This document shows, piece after piece, positions 27,841-37,127 of a stretch of 64,000 nucleotides of DNA (position 1 is its first letter; each line of letters begins with the position of its first letter). The DNA is from Pseudomonas sp. NFIX28 (GTDB taxonomy: Bacteria; Pseudomonadota; Gammaproteobacteria; Pseudomonadales; Pseudomonadaceae): the NCBI RefSeq assembly GCF_900107395.1, contig NZ_FNPW01000011.1, positions 62,001 through 126,000 on the forward strand, read 5' to 3'. The notes beneath the pieces were generated by a model. That model did not search any database. It was not told the origin of the DNA and was given only the letters and a program-made list of their open reading frames with translations. The translations under genes were made by a program, and so were the position numbers.

Positions 27841-30009
27841 TCAATCGTCGTTCTCGTGTTGCAGTTCGAACAGCAGCAGCGAGCGACCGGTCACCGAATA
27901 CTGGTGGCCGAACTCGAAACGTTCCTGGCCTTTCACCGCCGGCTGGTTGGTGTCGATCATGCAGGTCCAGAAGCCGCCGGGGGGCACTTCCGGCAGGCTG
28001 AAGTTGACGATGTCGTGGTGCGCGTTGACCACCAGCAGCAAAGTGGCGTCGGCGCCGGGGCGGCGTATGCCGGTTTCCTGGGCGCGGCCGTCGAGCAGCA
28101 TGCCCAGGCAGCGGCCGTGGCTGTCCTGCCATTGTTCGATGGTCATCTCGCTGGCGTCCGGGGCCAGCCAGGTGACGTCCTTGACCCCGATGTCCTCGTT
28201 GTAGCTGCCCACCAGGAAGCGCCCGCGGCGCAGGATCGGATAAGTCATGCGCAGCTTGATCAGGCGCTTGACGAATTTCAGCAACGACTTGCCATCGTCG
28301 TCCAGGTCCCAGTTGACCCAGCCGATTTCGCTGTCCTGGCAATAGGCGTTGTTGTTGCCGTGCTGGGTGCGGGCGAACTCGTCGCCGGCGACGATCATCG
28401 GCGTGCCCTGGGCCAGCAGCAGGGTGGCGAAGAAATTGCGCATCTGGCGCAGGCGCAGCGCATTGATCTGCGGGTCGTCGGTGGGGCCTTCGACGCCGTG
28501 GTTCCACGACAGGTTGTTGTTGCTGCCGTCCTGGTTGTCCTCGTCGTTGGCCTCGTTGTGCTTGTCGTTGTACGACACCAGGTCATGCAGGGTGAAGCCG
28601 TCGTGGGCGGTAACGAAATTGACAGAGGTGTAAGGCCGCCGACCGCGCTGGTTGAACATCTCGCCGGAGGCGGTCATGCGCGCGGCGAAGTCGGCGAGCT
28701 GGCCGTCGTCGCCTTTCCAGAAGGCGCGCACGGTGTCGCGGAACTTGTCGTTCCACTCCACCCAGCCCGGCGGGAAGCCACCCACCTGATAACCGCCAGG
28801 GCCGATGTCCCACGGCTCGGCGATCAGTTTCACCTGGCGCAGCACCGGGTCCTGGCGGCAGGCCACGAGGAAGCTGTGGCGCTCGTCGAAGCCATCGTGG
28901 TAACGCCCGAGAATGGTCGCCAGGTCGAAGCGAAAACCGTCCACGTGCATTTCCGTGGCCCAGTAGCGCAGCGAGTCGGTGACCATCTGCAGCACGCAAG
29001 GGTGGCTCAGGTCGAGGGTGTTGCCGGTGCCAGAGTCATTGATATATAAGCGTTTTTCGTCAGGCATCAGGCGGTAGTAGGAGGCATTGTCGATACCGCG
29101 CATGGACAGGGTCGGGCCCTGCTCGTTGCCTTCGGCGGTGTGGTTGTAGACCACGTCGAGTATCAGTTCGAGACCGGCCTCGTGCAGGTGCGCGACCATT
29201 TCCTTGAATTCGGCGATCTTGCCGCTGGCCAGGTAGCGCGGGTCGGGGGCGAAGAAGGCGATGCTGTTGTAGCCCCAGTAGTTGGTCATGCCCTTGTGCA
29301 GCAAATGCTGATCGTTGACGAAGGCGTGGATCGGCAGCAGCTCCACCGAGGACACCCCGAGCTTGCGAATGTGCTCCAGCACGTCGTCGACCATCAGCCC
29401 GGCAAAGGTGCCGCGCAACGCCTCCGGCACCGAGGGGTGGCGCATGGTGTAGCCGCGCACGTGAGTCTCATAAATGATCGTCTTGTCCCAGGGCACGCTG
29501 ACCCGATGATCGTGGCCCCAGGTGTGGGCCGGGTCGATCACTTTGCATTTGGGCACGAAGGGCGCGCTGTCGCGTTGGTCGAAACTGAGGTCGGCATCAG
29601 GGTGGCCGATGGTGTAGCCGAACAGCGCCTCGGACCATTTCAGTTCGCCGACCAGTTGCTTGGCGTAAGGGTCGATCAACAGTTTGTTGGGGTTGAAGCG
29701 ATGACCGTTGGCCGGGTCGTAGGGCCCGTGTACCCGGTAGCCGTAGACCAGCCCGGGGTGGGCGTCGGGCAGGTAGCCGTGGAAGATCTCGTCGGTGTAT
29801 TCCGGCAGCTCGATACGCTCGAGTTCGACTTCGCCCGTGGCATCGAACAGGCACAGCTCGACCTTGGTGGCATTGGCCGAAAACAGCGCGAAGTTGACCC
29901 CCAGGCCGTCCCAGGTCGCGCCCAGCGGGAAGGGCAGGCCTTCGCGAATTCGTGTGGGTTCGGTGGTTGGCGGGGTTTTCGGCGTGGCGGCGGCTTTGGA
30001 CGTGGTCAT
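27841..30009 (-). CDS. glgX: GlgX, glycogen debranching enzyme
   Basis: A 722-aa GH13_11 isoamylase-type enzyme that hydrolyses alpha-1,6 branch points of glucan, freeing linear chains for TreY/TreZ and MalQ. It has an N-terminal CBM48 (PLGATWDGLGVNFALFSANA) and catalytic residues Asp362 in DGFRFDLATILGR and Glu398 in LIAEPWDIGPGGYQ, with FVTAHDGFTLHDLVSYN for transition-state binding. GGAG six bases before the ATG fixes the start. It is the last gene of the leftward glgA-treZ-malQ-treY-DUF2934-glgX series; a 112-base gap separates it from the DUF2934 gene. Confidence 0.94.
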   Translation of the reverse strand: MTTSKAAATPKTPPTTEPTRIREGLPFPLGATWDGLGVNFALFSANATKVELCLFDATGEVELERIELPEYTDEIFHGYLPDAHPGLVYGYRVHGPYDPANGHRFNPNKLLIDPYAKQLVGELKWSEALFGYTIGHPDADLSFDQRDSAPFVPKCKVIDPAHTWGHDHRVSVPWDKTIIYETHVRGYTMRHPSVPEALRGTFAGLMVDDVLEHIRKLGVSSVELLPIHAFVNDQHLLHKGMTNYWGYNSIAFFAPDPRYLASGKIAEFKEMVAHLHEAGLELILDVVYNHTAEGNEQGPTLSMRGIDNASYYRLMPDEKRLYINDSGTGNTLDLSHPCVLQMVTDSLRYWATEMHVDGFRFDLATILGRYHDGFDERHSFLVACRQDPVLRQVKLIAEPWDIGPGGYQVGGFPPGWVEWNDKFRDTVRAFWKGDDGQLADFAARMTASGEMFNQRGRRPYTSVNFVTAHDGFTLHDLVSYNDKHNEANDEDNQDGSNNNLSWNHGVEGPTDDPQINALRLRQMRNFFATLLLAQGTPMIVAGDEFARTQHGNNNAYCQDSEIGWVNWDLDDDGKSLLKFVKRLIKLRMTYPILRRGRFLVGSYNEDIGVKDVTWLAPDASEMTIEQWQDSHGRCLGMLLDGRAQETGIRRPGADATLLLVVNAHHDIVNFSLPEVPPGGFWTCMIDTNQPAVKGQERFEFGHQYSVTGRSLLLFELQHENDD

Positions 30010-30121
30010 GAATGCTCCTGCAAATCAGATGGGCGAACAGGCCCTGTGGCGCATGGGCGCGCCACACACATGGGGAAGGGTGGCGAAGGTGGGGCGCGCG
30101 GGTGCCTTGGCGGCAAGGACG

Positions 30122-30427
30122 TCAGAGGGCCGGTGGCTTGCGCGGTGCCCGCGGCTTTTTCACTGCGCTGCTGGCTCCGGCGGCGGCCTTTTCTCCGGGA
30201 GGCGTCACCGGCGCCGCGGCCGCGGGCTTGGCGGCGGCCTTGGGCTTTGCCGCTGGCTTGGGGCTGGCGGCACGGGTTGCCTTGGGCGGCGTGCTTGGGG
30301 CCATGGCCTCGGCCTCGGCCAGCTTGCGGGCCATTTCCCAATGCCGGTGTTCCTGCCCGTCGGGCCGGCCTTCCGACTCCCAGATTTGATAGGCGAACTC
30401 ACGAATGCGTTTGTCGTCGGTACTCAT
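30122..30427 (-). CDS. DUF2934 protein with histone-H1-like tail
   Basis: A 101-aa protein in two parts. Residues 1-40 match DUF2934 (KRIREFAYQIWESEGRPDGQEHRHWEMA), a small helical unit common in proteobacterial stress loci. Residues 41-101 are a disordered Lys/Ala/Pro tail with KPAAKPKAAAKPAAAA, resembling the H1-like tails of AlgP or PhaF. AGGAG lies before the ATG. It sits 21 bases after treY and before glgX, and a gene like it is, to my recollection, found at the same place in other pseudomonads. Function unknown. A nucleic-acid or glucan-granule binding role is inference from the basic tail and location. Confidence 0.8.
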   Translation of the reverse strand: MSTDDKRIREFAYQIWESEGRPDGQEHRHWEMARKLAEAEAMAPSTPPKATRAASPKPAAKPKAAAKPAAAAPVTPPGEKAAAGASSAVKKPRAPRKPPAL

Positions 30428-30448
30428 CGCAATGCTCCTGAACTGAAC

Positions 30449-33241
30449 TCAAGTTTGGATGAAGAGGTTGACCGGGAAATCCCGCAATGCGCTGCTGATC
30501 GTCAGATCCTTGTGGGGTGTGACTGCCCTCGTGGAGAAAAGTCCCTTCAGGTTCTGCCCGGGTGCGGCGAACGGTAGATGCACTCGCGTATCGCCCCAAT
30601 CCGGCGCGTCGACCCAGGGTTGCGCGCTGCTTTCCAGCAGCCGCGCGACCAACCTGGGCACTATCACCACGGCGCGTTGGCCCTGGTGTTCACGCATGAA
30701 GGCCAGCACCTTGCCGGCGTGGCGGCCCTGTACCGGCAGGGCCTGGTAAGTGCCCCGGCGAAACAGCTCGGGGTACTCGCTGCGGCGGGCCAGCGTGGCG
30801 ACGATCAAGGCCTGCTTGATGCGCCCGTCGCGCCAGTTCGCCAACAGTTCCATGATTTCGCCGGGGTGGTCCAGAGCCTGCTGTCGGGCGGCGAAGTCCA
30901 CCGGGCGGCGGTTGTCCGGGTCCACCAGGCTGAAGTCCCAGAACTCGTTGCCCTGATACAGGTCCGGCACGCCCGGCACCGTCATGCGCAGCAAGGATTG
31001 AGCCAGGCCGTTGAGGGCCCCGGCCGGCGCGATGAGCTGGACGGCGGCGGCGATGGCGCTGCGTAGCGGCAGGCCCTCGGCGCTGAGCAGCAGGCGCTCG
31101 ATAAAGTCGCGTACCGCGCTTTCATAGGCGTCGTTGGGCGCCGCCCAGCTGCTGTGCAGCTTGGCTTCGCGCAGGGCTTTTCCCTGCCAGCCCCAGAGGC
31201 GCCGCGCATAGTCCTGCAGGCCCGGGTGGTCGTCGCTGCGCAGGTGCAGCGGCCAGCTGCCGAGCAAGGCTTGATAGAGGATCAGCTCGTCGCCGCCGTC
31301 GGGCGCCAACGGATCGCCGCGCAGCAGTTGCGCCAGGCTGCGCCAGTGCTCGACCTGTTCGACATACCACGGGCTGAGTTCGCTGAGCACCGCCAGGCGC
31401 GCGCGGGTATCTTCGCCGCGCTTGTGGTCGTGGGTGGCGCTGGCCAGCAGGTTGTCGGGGAAAGTCGCCAGGCGCTCGCGGCAGGCGGCATGGAAATCCT
31501 CCGCCGGGGCGCAGAAGCGTTCGCTGGAAAACCCCACGTCGTTGCGCGACAGCAGCACCGCCGAGCGATAGAAGGCGGTGTCTTCCACGGCCTTGGCCGC
31601 CGCTGGCGAGGTCAGTTGCTGGAAGCGCACGCAGGCATGCTTGAGGACCTTGCGCGGGCGCCCCGGCGGCAGCTGCCGCCAGCCGTACCCGCCGAGCCAC
31701 TGTTGCAGGTAGGCCAGCACTGGCCAGTCGGCCTCGCCCAGGGTGTTGCGGGCACCTTGCAGGGCCTGCTGGAACACCACCTCGTCCGCCGCCGAGCGCC
31801 CGCAGGCGCCGATGTAGGTGCGGTACACCGGGAAATGCACGATCAGCGCCTGCAAGGCGCGGCGAATGGCGCCAAGGGTCAGGTCGCGGCTCATCACGTC
31901 GTTGCGCGCCACTTGCAGCAAGGCCTGGGCCACGCTTTCAAAGTCGCTGGCCAGTGAGCCGTTGAGCAATTGCTGGCGTGCCAGCCGGGCCTCTTCGAGG
32001 AAGTCCGCCGGGCGTTCACTGTAGCGGCTCCAGAGTGCGGCCAGGGGTTCGGCGCCCTGCGGGTCGTGTTGCAGCAGCGACAGCTGGTTCATGAATTCAT
32101 AGCCGGTGCTGCCGTCCACGCCCCAGTCGCGGCGCAGGCTTTCGTCGGCGCCGAGGATTTTTTCCACGTAGATCGGCAAGTGCTGGCCGGGGCGCAGGGC
32201 ATCGACCCGCCGCCGCAGCTTGCGGCAATAGCCGCGGGGGTCGGCCAGGCCGTCGATATGGTCGATGCGCAGCCCGTCCACCAGGCCGTCGGCGATCAAC
32301 TGGAAGATCTTGCCGTGGGTGGCCTCGAACACCGCCGGGCGCTCGACCCGCAGCCCGCCCAGTTCGTTGATGTCGAAGAAGCGCCGCCAGTTGATGTCGT
32401 CCGCCGCCGTGCGCCAGCTGGCCAGGCGGTAGCCCTGTTGTTCCAGCAGGGCGTGCAGGCGGGCGAAGCCTGGCGGCTGGCGCGAATCGTAGAGCACCAG
32501 GTGCTGTTCGATGGCCGCGCGGACCCGCGGCTCGCGGGCGGCGTCCTGCAATTGCCGGTGCAAGGGGCCGGCCTGGGCATGGGCGTCGGGCTGGTAGCGC
32601 AGGGTGCTGAAGGCGTCGGCCAGTTGCTTGAGTCGTTCGGCCAGCGCGGCGTCGGGTTCGCCCTGGACCCTGAGCAGCTCGCCATAGTCGCTGGGGCAGA
32701 TCGGGAAGTGATGCTGGTAATGCTCGACATGGAATTCGCCCTGCGCGGCATCGAAGCACAGCGTCAGCGTGCCTTCCTGCAGGGCCACGCCATAGTCGCT
32801 GCCGAGGAACGGCAGCAACAATTGGCCCTCCAGCAACGGGTCGGGGGAATGCCACTGGATATCGAAGAATTCGCCGTAGGGGCTCAGGCGCCCCCAGCGC
32901 AACAGGTCCTGCCACCAGGGATTGTCCGCGCCGCCGACCGCCATGTGGTTGGAGACGATATCCAGCAGCAGGCCCATGCCGTGTTGGCGCAGGCTGCCGA
33001 CCAGGCGCCCGAGGGCGGCTTCGCCACCCAGCTCGGGGTTGACCCGGGTCGGGTCGACCACGTCGTAGCCGTGCATCGAGCCTGCGCGGGCGCACAGCAG
33101 CGGCGAGGCGTACAGGTGGCTGATGCCCAGGCGGGCGAAGTAGGGCACCAGCGGCACCGCGTCGTCGAGGGTGAAACCGCGATGAAACTGCAGGCGCAGG
33201 GTGGCCCGCACGGGTTGGCTGGGGATCCTGGCGGTCTTCAT
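30449..33241 (-). CDS. treY: TreY, maltooligosyltrehalose synthase
   Basis: A 930-aa GH13_26 enzyme that rearranges the reducing-end alpha-1,4 bond of maltodextrins into an alpha,alpha-1,1 bond, giving maltooligosyltrehalose. It begins with the family hallmark LRLQFHRGFTLDDA...YFARLGISHLYASPL and GYDVVDPTRVNPELGG. The catalytic region has DGLRIDHIDGLADP and YVEKILG, and the end has VPGVPDLYQGNEFWDFSLVDPDNRRPVD. Length is normal for TreY. The start overlaps the malQ stop by 4 bases. It feeds TreZ, encoded two genes upstream in the same operon. Confidence 0.94.
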   Translation of the reverse strand: MKTARIPSQPVRATLRLQFHRGFTLDDAVPLVPYFARLGISHLYASPLLCARAGSMHGYDVVDPTRVNPELGGEAALGRLVGSLRQHGMGLLLDIVSNHMAVGGADNPWWQDLLRWGRLSPYGEFFDIQWHSPDPLLEGQLLLPFLGSDYGVALQEGTLTLCFDAAQGEFHVEHYQHHFPICPSDYGELLRVQGEPDAALAERLKQLADAFSTLRYQPDAHAQAGPLHRQLQDAAREPRVRAAIEQHLVLYDSRQPPGFARLHALLEQQGYRLASWRTAADDINWRRFFDINELGGLRVERPAVFEATHGKIFQLIADGLVDGLRIDHIDGLADPRGYCRKLRRRVDALRPGQHLPIYVEKILGADESLRRDWGVDGSTGYEFMNQLSLLQHDPQGAEPLAALWSRYSERPADFLEEARLARQQLLNGSLASDFESVAQALLQVARNDVMSRDLTLGAIRRALQALIVHFPVYRTYIGACGRSAADEVVFQQALQGARNTLGEADWPVLAYLQQWLGGYGWRQLPPGRPRKVLKHACVRFQQLTSPAAAKAVEDTAFYRSAVLLSRNDVGFSSERFCAPAEDFHAACRERLATFPDNLLASATHDHKRGEDTRARLAVLSELSPWYVEQVEHWRSLAQLLRGDPLAPDGGDELILYQALLGSWPLHLRSDDHPGLQDYARRLWGWQGKALREAKLHSSWAAPNDAYESAVRDFIERLLLSAEGLPLRSAIAAAVQLIAPAGALNGLAQSLLRMTVPGVPDLYQGNEFWDFSLVDPDNRRPVDFAARQQALDHPGEIMELLANWRDGRIKQALIVATLARRSEYPELFRRGTYQALPVQGRHAGKVLAFMREHQGQRAVVIVPRLVARLLESSAQPWVDAPDWGDTRVHLPFAAPGQNLKGLFSTRAVTPHKDLTISSALRDFPVNLFIQT

Positions 33242-35319
33242 CGGTCGCGCTCGTGGGCCTGTTGCCGGGCGCAGGCCAGCAGTTCCAGGCGCCGCGCCGC
33301 GTCCGGATCGTCGAGCAAGGCCGCGCTGTCGCCGGCCAGGCGCCGGCGCCAGTTGGGATGGCTGTCGAGGGTGCCGGGCAGGTTGGCCTGTTCGTCGATG
33401 CCCAGGGCGTCCTCCAGGGGCAGCAGCACCAGCGGCGCGCGGGTATGGCCGAGAAACCGCACGCTGGCGTCCACCACCTGGTCGGCTTCGCGGGTGTCTT
33501 CTCGGAAATTTTGCGGGTCGCGGCTCAGGGCGTGGCGCAGGCCTTCGCGTTCACGCTGGCGATGTTCGCGCCAATGGGTTTCGCCGCTGGCGTCCACCAG
33601 GCCCAGGCGCGCGCTCCAGTCGATGTCGCGGCCCTGCCACCAACCGTTGAGGGTCGGCAGGTCATGGGTGCTGGTGGTGGCCAGGGCGTTGTCCGGCCAG
33701 TCGAGGATCGGCCGGAAATGCGTGCCGTGTTCCTGCTCGAACAGCAGCACGCGCATGCCGAGCATGGCCCGCGCGCTGAGTTTTTCCCGCAGGCCGTCGG
33801 GCACCGTGCCGAGGTCTTCGCCGAGGACGATCGCCTGGTGCCGGTGCGATTCCAGGGTCAGCAGGCGCAGCAGGTCGTCCACCGGGTAATACAGGTAAGC
33901 GCCGTCGCTGGGCGGGGCGCCGAGGGGGATCACCCATAGCCGTTGCAGGCCCATCACGTGGTCGATGCGCAGGCCGCCGGCATGGGCGAAGTTGGCCCGG
34001 AGCATTTCGATGAAGGCATGGAAACCGTTGCGCACCAGGCCTTCCGGGGAAAAGGCGGAAATGCCCCAGCCCTGGCCCTGGCGATTGAGGATGTCCGGCG
34101 GCGCGCCGACGGTCAGCGCCGCCAGCAGTTCGTCCTGGCGGCTCCAGGCCTGGCTGCCGCCGCCATCGGCGCCCACCGCCAGGTCGGCGATCAGGCCGAT
34201 GCCCATGCCGCTGCTGCGGGCGGTGGTCTGCACCCGTTCCAGGCAGCGTGCGATTAGCCATTGGCAGAAGGCATAGAAGCCAATGTCAGCGGCATGCTCC
34301 TCGGCGAAGTGCGCCAGCGCCGGGCTGTTCGGCGTGCGCCAGGCGTCGGGCCATTCGCGCCAGTCGAGACTTTCGCCGCGGGCGGCGCGCTGGGCCTGGA
34401 TGGCTTCGAAACGGCAATGGTTTTCCAGGGCCTCGCCACTGGCGTGGCGGAAGCTGGCGAAGTCCTGGTGCAGCGGGTGTTCGCCCTGGCAGAAGCCTTC
34501 ATAGAGCGCGCGCAGGACTTTCTGCCGGGCCTGGGCCGCTACCGGCCAGTCGACCATCGGCTGGTGTTCCAGCTCATGCAGTTGCGCCGCCAGGCCGCTG
34601 GCGTCGATCGCGCTGCGCCAGGCGCGTTCGCCAAGAATGGTCCCGGGCGCGGCATACAGGCTGTTGAGGAACAGCCGGCTGGACGGCGAGTAAGGGCTGT
34701 AGCGTCCGCTGTCGCTGCTGAACATGGCATGCAGCGGGCTGATGGCCACGGCCTCGGCGCCACGTTCGCCCGCCACCCGGACCAGGTTCTCCAGTGCCTG
34801 GGTATCGCCAAAACCGCCATCGCCAGCGCGGCGCAACGCATACAGTTGCACGCTCAGGCCCCAGGCCCGGGGCGTGGCCTGGTCCACCGCGTCGGCGACG
34901 CTGTAGCAGCGCTCGGGCGCCACGGCCAGGGTGAAGTGCTGGTCGGCGATGCTGACATGCTGATAGCCGACCGGGACCAGGCCCGGCAGCATGGCGTCGG
35001 CGTCCAGCCGCAGGTTGAGCACGCTGCCGTCTTCCAGGCGGATCTCGCAGGGCGTGTCGGGGGCGAAGTAGTGCCCCAGGTCCAGGCCCTGGCCGGCATC
35101 GGCGGTCAGCAGCGGCGGCAGTTGCCGGCTCTGCTGCACCTGCAGCAGCTGGCGCAGGCTGGCTTCGATCTGCCGGTCGTTGTCGGCCGGGTGGCCGAGG
35201 CTGGCCAGCACGGCTCGCAGCACCCGCGGCGCGACCCGTTGCGGCTGACCGTTGGCATCGATCCAGTCGACGGCCAGGCCGGCCCGGCTGGCGAGGATTT
35301 CCAGTTGCGCGTCGCTCAT
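33238..35319 (-). CDS. malQ: MalQ, 4-alpha-glucanotransferase
   Basis: A 693-aa GH77 amylomaltase that disproportionates maltodextrins by moving glucan segments between chains. Family signatures are present: WGLSVQLYALR, GDTQALENLVRVAGERGAEAVAISPLHA, the nucleophile region GGLRIDHVMGLQRLWVIP, IVLGEDLGTVP with the acid/base Glu, and TSTHDLPTLNGWW. Size equals E. coli MalQ. It shares 4-base overlaps with both neighbours (treZ before, treY after), so translation is coupled. In this setting it would recycle short maltooligosaccharides left by GlgX and TreY/TreZ. Confidence 0.94.
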   Translation of the reverse strand: MSDAQLEILASRAGLAVDWIDANGQPQRVAPRVLRAVLASLGHPADNDRQIEASLRQLLQVQQSRQLPPLLTADAGQGLDLGHYFAPDTPCEIRLEDGSVLNLRLDADAMLPGLVPVGYQHVSIADQHFTLAVAPERCYSVADAVDQATPRAWGLSVQLYALRRAGDGGFGDTQALENLVRVAGERGAEAVAISPLHAMFSSDSGRYSPYSPSSRLFLNSLYAAPGTILGERAWRSAIDASGLAAQLHELEHQPMVDWPVAAQARQKVLRALYEGFCQGEHPLHQDFASFRHASGEALENHCRFEAIQAQRAARGESLDWREWPDAWRTPNSPALAHFAEEHAADIGFYAFCQWLIARCLERVQTTARSSGMGIGLIADLAVGADGGGSQAWSRQDELLAALTVGAPPDILNRQGQGWGISAFSPEGLVRNGFHAFIEMLRANFAHAGGLRIDHVMGLQRLWVIPLGAPPSDGAYLYYPVDDLLRLLTLESHRHQAIVLGEDLGTVPDGLREKLSARAMLGMRVLLFEQEHGTHFRPILDWPDNALATTSTHDLPTLNGWWQGRDIDWSARLGLVDASGETHWREHRQREREGLRHALSRDPQNFREDTREADQVVDASVRFLGHTRAPLVLLPLEDALGIDEQANLPGTLDSHPNWRRRLAGDSAALLDDPDAARRLELLACARQQAHERDR

Positions 35320-37115
35320 CGGTGTTCTCCGTCAAGGTCTGGCGTGGGGGCGACTGTGCCAAGGCTGACCAGCGCGCTGTAGGGGGCGAGAGTGCCTTGG
35401 CGCAACAGTTCGAAAGCCTGGGCCGGGTATTCGAACAGGATCTGCGCCGTGCTCGGTGGCTGTTGCTGCTCGACCTGGCGCGCGCCCAGGTTGAGGTCGA
35501 TGCGCAATTCCTGTCCATTGCCCAGGCGCCAGCGAGCGCAGAGCGCGCCTTCGCCCAGCACCTCGGCGCCCAGGGCCGTGGCGCCGGGCAGGTGTGGCAC
35601 CAGGTGTTCGCTGCGCAGTTGCAGCAGCCGGCGATACAGCGCCTGGGTCTGTTCGCCCTCGGCCGGGTCGGCTTGCGGCCGTGAGGCGAGGAAGGTCTCG
35701 GGCGCGTTCGGGTCGGGAATCCGCTCGCGTTCATGCGGGTCGGCAAAGGCACTGAAGTCGGCGAATTCATTGCGCCGGCCTTCGCGCACGGCATCCGCCA
35801 GCTCGCCGTGGTGGCTGGTGAAATACAGGAAGGGTTGTGTGGCGGCCAGTTCGTCGCCCATGAACAGCAGCGGAATCATCGGCGACAGCAGCAACAGCAC
35901 CGTGGCCGCCCGCAGCGCCCGTGGCTCGGCCAGGCTTGCCAGGCGCTCGCCGAAGGCGCGATTGCCGATCTGGTCGTGGTTCTGCAAGAACAGCACGAAG
36001 GTGCTGGGCGGCAGGTGGCCGCTGGGTTCGCCGCGGGCGTTGCCGTGGCGCGTGACATGACCCTGGTAGGCGAAGCCCTGGCTCAGGCAGCGGGCCAGTT
36101 TTTCGGTGGGCTGCTGGGCAAAGTCGGCGTAATAGGCGTCGGTTTCTCCGGTCAGCAGCACATGCAGGGCGTTGTGCCCGTCGTCGTTCCACTGCGCGTC
36201 GAAATGCTCTTGCAGCAGGCTGGCCTGGTTGTCTTCGTTTTCCAGGATGAGCCAGGCTTGCCGCGGCGGGGCGACCTGGCGGCGTACCCGGTGCGCCAGT
36301 TCGCGCAGGAAGTCCGGGTCGCCGATGGCGTGCACCGCGTCCAGGCGCAGGCCGTCGAAGCGGTATTCCAGCAGCCACATCAGGGCATTGTCGATAAAGA
36401 AGTCGCGCACCGCGCGGCGGCGAAAGTCGATGGCCGCGCCCCAGGGGGTGTGCCGGTCTTCGGTAAAAAAGCCCTTGGCATAGCGGTGCAGGTAATTGCC
36501 GTCGGGGCCGAAGTGGTTGTAGACCACATCGAGAATCACCGCCAGGCCCAGGCCGTGGGCGCTGTCGATCAGCCGCTTGAGGTCGTCGGGCGAGCCGTAG
36601 GAGGCCTCCGGCGCGTAAGGCAGGACGCCGTCGTAGCCCCAATTGCGCTCGCCGGGAAATTCCGCCAGGGGCATCAGCTCGATGGCGGTGATACCCAGTT
36701 CGGCCAGGCGCGGTAGCTGTTCCTCGACCGCGCGGTAGCCGCCGAGCACGCCCACATGCAGCTCGTAGATCACCGCTTCGTGCCACGGCCGGCCTTGCCA
36801 ATGCGGATGGCGCCAGCGATAGGCGCGGGGATCGACCACCAGGCTGGGGCCGTCGATGTCGCCCTCCTGCGCGCGGGACGCCGGGTCGGGTACATGGATT
36901 TCATCGTCGATGTTGAAGCGGTAGCGGGTACCGGGCGGGCAGCGGCCGACGATCATGAACCAGCCGTTGGCCCGGGGCAGCATGGGCAGCGAGACAGCGT
37001 TTTCCAGTTCGAGGCTGACATGCTGCGCATCCGGTGCCCAGAGGGCGAAGCGGGTGCGCTCGGCGTCGAGGGGGACGGCTCCGTGGTGCCAGGTTTCCAG
37101 AGTCCTTGTCGGCAT
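35316..37115 (-). CDS. treZ: TreZ, maltooligosyltrehalose trehalohydrolase
   Basis: A 599-aa GH13_10 enzyme that releases trehalose from maltooligosyltrehalose. It has an N-terminal E-set domain (TRFALWAPDAQHVSLELENA), then the barrel with YELHVGVLGGYRAVEEQLPRLAELGITAIELMP. The nucleophile Asp259 lies in FDGLRLDAVHAIGD, the following LILENEDNQ carries the acid/base Glu, and VLFLQNHDQIGNRAFGERL follows. The start lies 12 bases behind the glgA stop and the end overlaps malQ by 4 bases. Together with TreY it is the glucan-to-trehalose arm opposite to TreS-Mak/GlgE. Confidence 0.94.
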   Translation of the reverse strand: MPTRTLETWHHGAVPLDAERTRFALWAPDAQHVSLELENAVSLPMLPRANGWFMIVGRCPPGTRYRFNIDDEIHVPDPASRAQEGDIDGPSLVVDPRAYRWRHPHWQGRPWHEAVIYELHVGVLGGYRAVEEQLPRLAELGITAIELMPLAEFPGERNWGYDGVLPYAPEASYGSPDDLKRLIDSAHGLGLAVILDVVYNHFGPDGNYLHRYAKGFFTEDRHTPWGAAIDFRRRAVRDFFIDNALMWLLEYRFDGLRLDAVHAIGDPDFLRELAHRVRRQVAPPRQAWLILENEDNQASLLQEHFDAQWNDDGHNALHVLLTGETDAYYADFAQQPTEKLARCLSQGFAYQGHVTRHGNARGEPSGHLPPSTFVLFLQNHDQIGNRAFGERLASLAEPRALRAATVLLLLSPMIPLLFMGDELAATQPFLYFTSHHGELADAVREGRRNEFADFSAFADPHERERIPDPNAPETFLASRPQADPAEGEQTQALYRRLLQLRSEHLVPHLPGATALGAEVLGEGALCARWRLGNGQELRIDLNLGARQVEQQQPPSTAQILFEYPAQAFELLRQGTLAPYSALVSLGTVAPTPDLDGEHR

Positions 37116-37127
37116 CCCGTGGCCCTC

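Noticed and set aside
31970..33889. 639-codon rightward open frame over treY and malQ
   Set aside because: Crosses the overlapping ends of two certain genes; low-complexity Gln/Val/Arg shadow.
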